Source: Dehalococcoidia bacterium UBA2777 (GTDB lineage: Bacteria; Chloroflexota; Dehalococcoidia; UBA2247; UBA2777). From it: 7,407 nt of DNA. Below, piece after piece: positions 1 through 5,647 of the stretch. The notes below the pieces were generated by a model. That model was not told the DNA's origin. It saw only the letters and a program-made list of their open reading frames with translations, and searched no databases. Positions within the stretch are counted from its first letter, which is position 1, and each line of letters begins with the position of its first letter. Location: positions 1 to 7,407 of the forward strand of contig DEIJ01000024.1 of the NCBI GenBank assembly GCA_002352365.1, written 5' to 3'. The position numbers and the translations under genes are program-made.

Positions 1-24
1 CTCAAGAGGGTGAAGATAGAATGA
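1..24 (+). CDS. C-terminal end of an upstream gene, probably the DppC/OppC permease (partial)
   Basis: Frame 1 reads L-K-R-V-K-I-E and then TGA at 22-24. The stop overlaps the ATG of the next gene (21-23) as ATGA, the classic sign of translational coupling inside an operon. Permeases of the DppC/OppC type usually precede the two ATPase genes and often end in a short basic tail after a DPRL-like motif, so the tail fits. Only seven residues are visible, so the identity rests on gene order and not on homology. Confidence 0.5.
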   Translation, partial: LKRVKIE

Positions 25-965
25 CATTGCTGCACGCAAAAAACTTGACAGCACATTTTTTGACGGAAGAGGGTGTGGTAAAAGCAATAAATAAGCTCGA
101 CCTGGAGATAAGAGAAGGTGAAACCCTGGGGCTGATAGGCGAAACCGGCTGTGGTAAAACGGTATTGGGGCTTTCGATAATGCGCTTACTCCCGAGAAAT
201 GTGAAGATTGAAGGGGGAATCCTATACGGAGGAAACGACTTGCTCAAACTCAGTGAAGAGACAATGAGAGGAATAAGAGGAAAAGAGATAGCATTAATAC
301 CCCAAAATCCTTCCACCTCTCTGAATCCGGTGTTAAAAGTGGGGGGGCAAATCTCCGAAGTGATAGAACTCCATCAAGGTTTAAAAAGAGGCAAGGCGTG
401 GCAAAAGGCCATTGAATTACTAAAATCGTATGGGCTGAACCCCTCAGCAAAAGGAATTACCCAGTATCCACATCAGCTTAGTCGAGGTATGAAACAAAGG
501 GTTTTGATTGCTATGGGTATTGCTTGTAATCCCTCACTAATCATCGCCGACGAGCCAACAAAGGGTTTGGATGCGATTGTGCGAACACAGGTAGTGGAAT
601 CCTTAAGAGAGTTGAGCTCAGAAAAGAGAGCAATGCTGCTTATAACCCATGATTTAGAAGTCGCTTTCGCTCTCTGCGACCGTATAGCAGTGATGTACGC
701 TGGCGGGATAATAGAGCTGGCTCCAACAGCTTCAATTTTCAATAGCCCAGGCCATCCCTATACCAGGGGGTTGCTCAACTCTTTGCCAAGTAGGGAATTA
801 AAACCGATACCAGGCTTTAGCCCCAGTTTAATAGATTTGCCACAAGGATGTAAGTTCCACCCAAGGTGTGGTCATTGCATAGAAATCTGCCGCCAAAATT
901 ATCCAGAGATGATTGAAACCGAAAAAGATCATTATGTAAGGTGTTTCTTATATGATAAAAGCTGA
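21..965 (+). CDS. oppD: Oligopeptide/dipeptide ABC transporter ATP-binding protein, OppD/DppD type
   Basis: This is one of the two cytoplasmic ATPases that power an Opp/Dpp-type importer for peptides or related solutes. The 314-residue length is normal for the family. Visible motifs are Walker A GETGCGKT (40-47), Q-loop PQNP (94-97), signature LSRGMKQ (153-159), Walker B LIIADE with catalytic E178, and the switch histidine H210. After HPYTRGLL (245-252) comes the oligo_HPY C-terminal domain with Cys277, 283, 286 and 290 (CX5CX2CX3C); some DppD proteins bind an iron-sulfur cluster at such cysteines. The signature has Arg where most paralogues have the first Gly of LSGGM. A GAGGGTGAAG ribosome-binding stretch lies just upstream, and the ATG overlaps the previous stop. 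It overlaps oppF by 14 bases, so the two are surely co-expressed. The transported substrate cannot be told from the ATPase. Confidence 0.95.
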   Translation: MTLLHAKNLTAHFLTEEGVVKAINKLDLEIREGETLGLIGETGCGKTVLGLSIMRLLPRNVKIEGGILYGGNDLLKLSEETMRGIRGKEIALIPQNPSTSLNPVLKVGGQISEVIELHQGLKRGKAWQKAIELLKSYGLNPSAKGITQYPHQLSRGMKQRVLIAMGIACNPSLIIADEPTKGLDAIVRTQVVESLRELSSEKRAMLLITHDLEVAFALCDRIAVMYAGGIIELAPTASIFNSPGHPYTRGLLNSLPSRELKPIPGFSPSLIDLPQGCKFHPRCGHCIEICRQNYPEMIETEKDHYVRCFLYDKS

Positions 966-1905
966 CAATCTGTCAAAAATTTTCTACAGTGGAATTTTCA
1001 AGAAATGCTATACGAAGGCGGTAGATAACGTCAGCTTTGAGATTGAAAAGGGGCAGACCTTTGGTCTGGTAGGTGAAAGTGGTTGCGGGAAATCAACACT
1101 TGGCAGATTGCTTCTAAGACTGATCGAACCTACTGCCGGCAAGGTGTTTTTCAATGGAATGAATTTATTCGATATCAGGAAAAAAGAGCTACAAAGATTA
1201 AGACCAAAGATGCAAATAATATTTCAGAATCCAGAGTCTTCCTTAAACCCAAGGATGAAGGTTTATGACAGTATCGCCGAACCCTTGAGAATTCATAAGG
1301 TTATTAGGAGCAGAGAAGAGGAGAAAGAAAGAATTTCTAACTTGATAGAGATGATTAACCTTAATCCAGAGCATCTGGGGAGATACCCTCATGAGTTGAG
1401 TGGGGGGGAGATCCAGAGGGTGGTGATGGCAAGGATTCTTACCATGACCCCAGAGTTTCTTGTCGCCGACGAACCCACTTCTTCTTTGGATGTCTCCGTC
1501 CAAGCCCAAATACTTGCTTTAATGAAGGAATTGCAGCATACCTTAGGCTTCGGTTGCCTATTTATTTCACACGACCTCAATCTTGTAAGGCATATGAGTG
1601 ACAGGATTGCCGTCATGTATCTAGGAAAGTTTGTCGAAGTCGCAAATACAGGTGAGATATTTAAGGGAGCAGTTCACCCTTATACACAGGCCCTTTTGTC
1701 GGTAACGCTGAGCTCAAATTCGGTGAGTGAAGAGCAGAGGATGACAGTAGAAGGCGAGGTTGCCAGCCAGGTTAATCCCTCATCAGGGTGCAAGTTTTAT
1801 CCTCGTTGCCCTAGAGCAGAGGAAATTTGCCTTGAGCTTGAGCCTTCTCTTCAAGATATGGGAAACGGGCATCTAGCAGCTTGTCATCTTTCTGATCCTG
1901 GCTGA
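952..1905 (+). CDS. oppF: Oligopeptide/dipeptide ABC transporter ATP-binding protein, OppF/DppF type
   Basis: This is the second ATPase of the importer, expected to form a heterodimer with OppD on the inner face of the membrane permeases. It has 317 residues, a usual size. Motifs: Walker A GESGCGKS (41-48), Q-loop FQNPESSLNP (91-100), canonical signature LSGGEIQR (149-156), Walker B FLVADE (169-174) followed by PTSSLD, and switch histidine H207. The oligo_HPY domain starts at HPYTQALL (242-249) and carries Cys280, 286, 293 and 311. The start at 952 lies inside the end of oppD and has AAGGTG about nine bases upstream. Unlike OppD its signature is intact, so one canonical and one altered ATP site may be formed in the heterodimer. 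No clear terminator follows the stop. Confidence 0.95.
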   Translation: MIKADNLSKIFYSGIFKKCYTKAVDNVSFEIEKGQTFGLVGESGCGKSTLGRLLLRLIEPTAGKVFFNGMNLFDIRKKELQRLRPKMQIIFQNPESSLNPRMKVYDSIAEPLRIHKVIRSREEEKERISNLIEMINLNPEHLGRYPHELSGGEIQRVVMARILTMTPEFLVADEPTSSLDVSVQAQILALMKELQHTLGFGCLFISHDLNLVRHMSDRIAVMYLGKFVEVANTGEIFKGAVHPYTQALLSVTLSSNSVSEEQRMTVEGEVASQVNPSSGCKFYPRCPRAEEICLELEPSLQDMGNGHLAACHLSDPG

Positions 1906-1974
1906 GCCTATTTCCGACTCGAGTTTTACAGTTCCGGATTCACTGTGAGGTGCTCTAGTTTCAGGTGTCATAAA

Positions 1975-2091
1975 GAGGTAGTGCCTCCAGCCCTTACTCC
2001 TGGCTAGCCCAGATAGCCCACCACGGGATAGTTGCTCCTCTAACATCGCCACAATGGATCCCCGTTCCTTGCCATGCCATCGATTCCACCG
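1975..2091 (-). pseudogene. Possible remnant of an IS4/IS1634-like transposase
   Basis: A minus-strand frame opens after a TGA at 2092-2094 and runs about 39 codons through the segment KERGSIVAMLEEQL, ending SKGWRHYL. Some DDE transposases of the IS4/IS1634 groups have a similar stretch: a KDR-I-x-x-L-x-x-x-L helix followed by GNKGYRRYL. After RHYL the resemblance stops, although the frame stays open to 1873 inside oppF. There is no start codon with a ribosome-binding site. If real it is a short decayed scrap; it may equally be chance. Confidence 0.18.
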
Positions 2092-2099
2092 TCAGGGGA

Positions 2100-2145
2100 T
2101 CGGTGAGTTACTTCACCGAAATCTGAGACCATTAAGGTGGTCTCA
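2100..2145. repeat. Two tandem stem-loops
   Basis: TCGGTGA (2100-2106) pairs with TCACCGA (2113-2119) around a six-base loop. Four bases later TGAGACCA (2124-2131) pairs with TGGTCTCA (2138-2145) around another six-base loop. A further arm, GATCCCC at 2057-2063, can pair with GGGGATC at 2095-2101, which competes with the first hairpin. No T-run follows on either strand, so this is not a standard intrinsic terminator. It may be the end of a mobile element or part of a structured RNA. Confidence 0.5.
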
Positions 2146-2255
2146 AACTTGGGTTTATCGCATGAATTTCCATGTATGCTCAACTTGTGTAAAAAGTGCC
2201 ACAAAGTTGCGGAGGTGGGGATGATTTTCTAGTAGTGGCATGACTTCTGAGTGAA

Positions 2256-2326
2256 AGTGGGAAGCCAGTGCCTGATGTTCCTACTTCTTGCCCGAAATTG
2301 GGCGATTTCTACGGTGATCTCCCACT
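2256..2326. repeat. Inverted repeat with an inner hairpin
   Basis: AGTGGGA (2256-2262) pairs with TCCCACT (2320-2326). Inside it, GCCC (2290-2293) pairs with GGGC (2300-2303), or alternatively GAAAT (2294-2298) with ATTTC (2305-2309). It lies immediately outside palindrome A and could be part of the same structure or an older, decayed copy. The stems are short, so the structure is tentative. Confidence 0.3.
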
Positions 2327-2439
2327 GCCAGCACTGTTCACACAGTCTCACGTCTCCGGTGTAAAAGAAGTTCGGCGAACCCGAATTTGGACGGAGCGTA
2401 GCGGAGTCTTTTACACCGTGTTATGTGAAGTCTGGCGGG
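2327..2439. repeat. Palindrome A: attC-like imperfect palindrome at the 3' end of the ATPase operon
   Basis: The core is a perfect 12-bp inverted repeat, CGGTGTAAAAGA (2357-2368) and TCTTTTACACCG (2407-2418). Outside it the symmetry continues imperfectly, with CTGCCAG...TTCACA on the left and GTTATGTGAAGTCTGGCGG on the right. The centre has the unpaired or mispaired stretch expected of a folded recombination site. Read on the minus strand it begins ACATAAC, like the R'' box of attC, but the expected matching GTTATGT at the far end is disrupted (ACGTGAGACTGTGTGAA). It shares sequence with palindrome B at 5131-5223 (CGTYTYCGGTGT, TTTGGRCGGAG, GTTATGTGAAGT). Calling it an attC site is inference; the core departs from GTTRRRY. 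Confidence 0.55.
2420..2439 (+). repeat. Inverted-repeat end of the ATPase module (copy next to the ATPase stop)
   Basis: GTTATGTGAAGTCTGGCGGG lies two bases beyond the ATPase stop codon. Its reverse complement recurs at 5118-5137, just before the first gene of the module, with 17 of 20 positions identical and three transitions. The pair therefore brackets exactly the two-gene unit. Confidence 0.75.
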
Positions 2440-2441
2440 TG

Positions 2442-4910
2442 TTAATTCGCGTTGCCTTTCTCCACCAAATTCCAGTTCACCTTTCCGCAGTTACAGCGAA
2501 TGGCCCCAGGCGTAGTTCCTGTAGTGGAAAGGTGCAGGATACCTCCACATTTGCTACATATGAATAGACCATATAGGTCTTGAAATGCTTCTACCACAGG
2601 TCGGAAGTCCTTCTCGGAGAAATTGGTCCAACTATTGTAATGAACATTTGCGTTCACAGCCCATTGTTCAGCTTGGGTGCGGGCAAAGATTGTGCTAGCA
2701 GTGCTCCCTACCTCATTAAGCATCTCAAGACAATCCCGATCATTCCACGAGTTTGCTGAACGTTTTGCTTGCTTTTGCAGCTCACGGTATTGACTCATCG
2801 CTGCGGGGAGCAAGTCCCCTAGTTCCCATTGTCCATTCAATTTGCATATTACTGGTGCCCGAAGAGAATCACACACCATGCAGAAGAACTCCTCCGATCC
2901 CCGGCGCAGTTTAGCAGCCGCACTTGGAACATCATTTTTTTGAAGATCTTCCTTTATCCGTTCCCACATATCCACTTCGTAGTTCACTTGCGGACCAGTT
3001 TCGACGTGCCAGTTATAAAACTCAACAGTTCCTCGCGAGTCTACTACACCTTCGTTTTTCAATTGGTTCGCCCATGTTTTGTCATGGGTTGTAATGAGGA
3101 ACTGTTTGCTGCGGAAGGAGGTTGCCAAAAGATGGCAAACGTCCCTCCGGTGATCAGCGTCAACCGACATCACTACGTCATCAAGGATAATCAAATCAAT
3201 CAAGCCTTCAGTGAGCCGTTCCGCTAGAGCCAAATATAAGCAAAGACCCATGCTGTCCTGGTGGCCCTCGCTGTGAAGAGCGTGTGGAGGATAAATGCCA
3301 CGCCCATAGAAATCGACTTCGAAGCCCAGACCTGCCTCCTCAGGTTTGATATTCGCTGTAAATTTTCCTTCATCGAGTTCGTGCAAGTGCCGATACAGAT
3401 CGACGAACCGATCCCTAATGCCATCATAGAGTTTTCCCAGGACATTGTCTCTCGCACTTATGAAACTATCGCGCAGGACGCTAGCTCTTCGTTGAAATAA
3501 CTCTGCCTTCTCGAAGCTAGTTTCGGCGCTTTCAAGAGCCTTCAAATTCTCTTCCAGGCGTGTTAGGGTATCCCATGCAGTTTGTTCTGGTGTTGGTGCT
3601 GCATACTTAGCCTTTGCCGCTTCGTGAATGCGCTTAAGAGACTCAACAAGATTATCAGGGGCAAGCATCCGTTTGACCTGATCTGAGCCGAAGCGAGCAT
3701 CTGGATATCTCTCCACAGCATCGCTCAATGCGCTTGAAACTGCCTGCAAATCACTCAGCCAAGTTTGGAGTAGTGAAAGCTCATCTTTGAGATTCATAGC
3801 CTGCGCCGCTCCCACGACTTTCTGAATACTTGCAATAGTATTGTTGACGGGGGCAGTAATGGTAGCGGACAATTTTGCGATGCGTTCCTGATGTTCTGAT
3901 ACGAGGTATGCAGTAGACAATCGTTGTTCTAAGTATGTGCGCAACTCGCCAGGAGGCCAAGGTTTGTCGCACAACGGACAACTACCAGTCTCATCAATCA
4001 GTTTTATGCCCAGTTCGGTCAACTGCTGACGCGATAGAGCACGCAACAACTGAGGATCAGACCGGATGTCCGTTATCGAGCGACGGAGTTGTTCATCGCT
4101 TTGGGCTATTTGCTCCTGGCCTTGTGCTGATGTCACATTATGAAGATTTCCAATATCCCTCTCAAGCAGCGTGACATTGACAGCTTGATCGCCAGAGATA
4201 ACGGTAGGCGGTGTAAGTCCCACTTTCAAGTCTGTAGAATGAAGGATTGAAATAGGCTGTCCACTCAAGACTGCACGACTCTGGTTCACAACCTGCAAAA
4301 CGACGTCTCTGTTGAAGCTGCCCTCTTGCGTTGTTGCATTGACCGCTGCCTTTGTCCTTTCCACAACCTCCTCTGCGCCTTCGCGATCCTTCGCGAGGTC
4401 GTTCTTGACCTTGACGAGGGCTTTCCTAATCTCCTCTATTTCGCTGATGTTAAGAAGCTCCTGTATCTCCTGGGCGCGGGTACCAGCGTCAGAGATAATA
4501 TATTTGAGGATATCGCGCCTGGTTAGTACGTGCTGTCCACGCTTCGCAAGAGTCATGATGGCCTCAAGCTGCGGTGTCATGGTTTTGTCACATTCCAAAT
4601 CGTTGGGATGAGCCAGGCAGCGTTTTATCTCGACCGGGTGCTCTAACCCTGGCAACTGGACTATAGCGCGTACCGCTGCCTCTTCAGGTTCATGGTCAAT
4701 GTGTGGGCCATGCTTGTTCAGCGTAATACCGCCAGTCCCCTTACCAGTCAAGCGCGAAATTTGGCCGGTGAGCAGGAAATCAATCGCATCCACCACTGCA
4801 CTCTTCCCGGAGCCATTTGGTCCCCAAACTACGAAGTTTTTGCCATCTGGTTTCATCAACAGGTGGGGAATGCCACGCACGTTGTATATCTCAAGTTCAA
4901 GCAGTCTCAT
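2442..4910 (-). CDS. SMC/Rad50-like AAA (ABC-class) ATPase with internal CxxC and C-terminal zinc ribbon
   Basis: This is a complete protein of 822 residues. The N-terminal ATPase half has GPNGSGKS (30-37, Walker A). The C-terminal half has a signature-like HSEGHQDSMGL (546-556), Walker B IDLIILDD (571-578), D-loop MSVDADH (581-587) and switch histidine in ITTHD (606-610). Between them are long helical, probably coiled-coil segments (about 150-275 and 325-500) with CPLC at 311-314 near the middle, reminiscent of a Rad50/RloC zinc hook. After the ATPase lies an extra, mostly helical domain (about 645-780). It ends in a zinc ribbon made by Cys785, 788, 806 and 808. Such SMC-like ATPases bind DNA or RNA ends and often serve in repair or phage defence; here that role is inference. 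The ATG overlaps the stop of the upstream small gene (ATGA), so the two are translationally coupled. I do not recognise a named family for the C-terminal domain. Spot counts suggest higher GC (31/60 at 4381-4440) than oppF (22/60 at 1201-1260), which fits acquisition by transfer. Confidence 0.9.
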   Translation of the reverse strand: MRLLELEIYNVRGIPHLLMKPDGKNFVVWGPNGSGKSAVVDAIDFLLTGQISRLTGKGTGGITLNKHGPHIDHEPEEAAVRAIVQLPGLEHPVEIKRCLAHPNDLECDKTMTPQLEAIMTLAKRGQHVLTRRDILKYIISDAGTRAQEIQELLNISEIEEIRKALVKVKNDLAKDREGAEEVVERTKAAVNATTQEGSFNRDVVLQVVNQSRAVLSGQPISILHSTDLKVGLTPPTVISGDQAVNVTLLERDIGNLHNVTSAQGQEQIAQSDEQLRRSITDIRSDPQLLRALSRQQLTELGIKLIDETGSCPLCDKPWPPGELRTYLEQRLSTAYLVSEHQERIAKLSATITAPVNNTIASIQKVVGAAQAMNLKDELSLLQTWLSDLQAVSSALSDAVERYPDARFGSDQVKRMLAPDNLVESLKRIHEAAKAKYAAPTPEQTAWDTLTRLEENLKALESAETSFEKAELFQRRASVLRDSFISARDNVLGKLYDGIRDRFVDLYRHLHELDEGKFTANIKPEEAGLGFEVDFYGRGIYPPHALHSEGHQDSMGLCLYLALAERLTEGLIDLIILDDVVMSVDADHRRDVCHLLATSFRSKQFLITTHDKTWANQLKNEGVVDSRGTVEFYNWHVETGPQVNYEVDMWERIKEDLQKNDVPSAAAKLRRGSEEFFCMVCDSLRAPVICKLNGQWELGDLLPAAMSQYRELQKQAKRSANSWNDRDCLEMLNEVGSTASTIFARTQAEQWAVNANVHYNSWTNFSEKDFRPVVEAFQDLYGLFICSKCGGILHLSTTGTTPGAIRCNCGKVNWNLVEKGNAN

Positions 4911-5107
4911 GGTGTTTCCCTTAGCGCTGTCCTGATAGCTTCGGTAACCTGTGGTGCTCTCTTCAGATCACCGCTTGAGGCCAACTGCTTCAGCTTCTGA
5001 ATTGTCTCCGCATCATATTCCCCCCCCTCTCGTCCTTCGATGCTGGCGAACATTTCATCAAATATCTGTTCGATAAGTGATTTCTGAATGGTGGCTTCTT
5101 CTGTCAT
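4907..5107 (-). CDS. Small helical protein coupled to the SMC-like ATPase
   Basis: A 66-residue protein, charged and probably all helical: a first helix around 5-24 (IQKSLIEQIFDEMF), an acidic glycine-rich link (24-31) and a second helical half (33-63). It has no membrane segment, cysteine or recognisable catalytic motif. A good ribosome-binding site, AGGGAG within 5112-5120, precedes the ATG. Its stop overlaps the ATPase start as ATGA, so it is very likely made in fixed ratio with the ATPase and may be a subunit or regulator of it. The small middle components of ABC three-component systems are a possible analogy, but there is no sequence evidence for that. Function unknown. Confidence 0.8.
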   Translation of the reverse strand: MTEEATIQKSLIEQIFDEMFASIEGREGGEYDAETIQKLKQLASSGDLKRAPQVTEAIRTALRETP

Positions 5108-5117
5108 TAATCCACTC

Positions 5118-5137
5118 CCTGCCAGATTTCATATAAC
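5118..5137 (-). repeat. Inverted-repeat end of the ATPase module (copy before the small gene)
   Basis: On the minus strand this reads GTTATATGAAATCTGGCAGG, matching 2420-2439 at 17 of 20 positions. It runs straight into the ribosome-binding site of the 66-residue gene, whose ATG is only ten bases further on. A recombination boundary tight against the first gene is typical of gene cassettes. Confidence 0.75.
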
Positions 5138-5223
5138 GTTTTCGGTGTTTGTGAAGTGTCCCGAAGGGGTATTTGGGCGGAGGTGCGAAGCACCGAATCC
5201 TCTTATCCGCTGTTATGTGAAGT
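5131..5223. repeat. Palindrome B: attC-like imperfect palindrome upstream of the ATPase module
   Basis: The ends TTCATATAAC (5128-5137) and GTTATGTGAAG (5212-5222) are inverted copies with few mismatches. Inside are GGTGC-GAA-GCACC (a tight hairpin near 5182-5194) and GCGGA/TCCGC arms. It aligns with palindrome A at both edges and in the centre, in the same orientation. On the minus strand it starts with ACATAAC and ends with GTTATAT, positions like the R'' and R' boxes of attC, and it lies 11 bases after the stop of the DUF5615 fragment. That is the usual place for an attC at the 3' end of a cassette gene. The boxes are not a strict match to the RYYYAAC/GTTRRRY consensus. Confidence 0.55.
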
Positions 5224-5234
5224 TGGGTGCTCCG

Positions 5235-5522
5235 TCAGCCCCTTCGAATTCTGATGCGCCCAGGTTCAACAATCGCTAATTTACCAGGCGATTCCAAAAC
5301 CAATTTGTCTTGCTTCAGAAAGCCTTCGAGCAAGTTGAGAATAAAAATAGCTGTCGCATCTCTCGGAATACCTAGAACAACGAGTCCCGCATATTGACCA
5401 GGTGGATAGTTACGGATATCCGAAAAATCAAAATCGCCCGTCACCAAACACAAGCTTTTATTCCGAAAATAGACTTTGCTCCGTTCGCCCTGAGCCTGTC
5501 GAAGGGCAAACCGGCCGTTCAT
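5235..5522 (-). pseudogene. Truncated DUF5615 PIN-like toxin-family protein
   Basis: Residues from about 17 onward (VYFRNKSLCLVTGDFDFSDI, then NYPPGQYAGLVVL and a GKLAIVEPGRIRIR end) match the C-terminal two thirds of DUF5615 proteins. These are PIN-like putative nucleases often paired with a DUF433 antitoxin. The TGDFDF motif (28-33) carries acidic residues of the fold. The family's N-terminal part, with its conserved D-E/A-N-L stretch, is missing. In its place residues 1-15 (MNGRFALRQAQGERS) are simply a translation of the REP-like inverted repeat at 5481-5547, which also supplies the ATG. No ribosome-binding site or DUF433 partner is visible. The gene is most likely inactive. Confidence 0.7.
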
Positions 5523-5547
5523 GGTTCGACGGGCTCACCACGAACGG
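5481..5547. repeat. REP-like inverted repeat interrupting the DUF5615 gene
   Basis: The left arm, 23 bp at 5481-5503 (starting CCGTTCGCCC, ending TGTCGAA), is inverted in the right arm at 5525-5547 (TTCGACGGGCTCACCACGAACGG is its 23-bp sequence split as TTCGACGGGCTC and ACCACGAACGG), with 19 of 23 positions matching. The spacer is 21 bp. The motif, with TTCGACAGGCTCAGGGCGAAC as its usual form split as TTCGACAGGCTC and AGGGCGAAC, is a widespread short interspersed palindrome that gives spurious FALRQAQGER-like peptides when it sits in reading frames. Confidence 0.8.
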
Positions 5548-5647
5548 TACTTGACAACCTATTTTCATGATTCGTTGGTGGACACCCGCCCATGAGGGTT
5601 TGTTCCGAAACATGGTTTAAGGTTGCTTTCCAGCTTGGTTACTGCAC

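Larger units (their letters stand above)
1906..2419. other. Gene-poor spacer of about 510 bp with several hairpins
   Basis: No convincing complete gene was found on either strand between the oppF stop and the ATPase module. The spacer holds a possible transposase scrap on the minus strand (1975-2091), a pair of tandem stem-loops (2100-2145), a wider inverted repeat (2256-2326) and the left palindrome of the ATPase module (from about 2327). Short open stretches elsewhere lack a start with a ribosome-binding site. No tRNA-like fold or CRISPR repeat was seen. The density of small palindromes suggests mobile-element debris. Confidence 0.6.

Noticed and set aside
311..314. Rad50 identity for the ATPase from its CPLC motif (residue numbers 311-314 of the protein at 2442-4910)
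   Set aside because: One CxxC is not enough: the signature and the long C-terminal domain with zinc ribbon are unlike Rad50, and no Mre11 partner is present.
2146..2232. Short plus-strand frame with a CxxC (LCKKCHKVAEVG), suggestive of a zinc ribbon
   Set aside because: It is under 30 codons, has no start with a ribosome-binding site, and no second cysteine pair before the stop.
2268..2567. Plus-strand open frame across palindrome A and the ATPase 3' end
   Set aside because: It translates through the palindrome and antisense to the ATPase; there is no family resemblance.
2829..3227. Plus-strand open frame of 132 codons inside the ATPase gene
   Set aside because: It lies antisense within the clearly coding 822-residue frame, has no ribosome-binding site and shows no recognisable motif.
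5131..5223. Canonical attC site
   Set aside because: The edges GTTATGT/GTTATAT do not strictly meet GTTRRRY and no integrase is in the window, so the site is called attC-like only.
5577..5647. Terminator downstream of the TPR gene
   Set aside because: Only a four-base stem (TGTT/AACA) without a following T-run on the minus strand.
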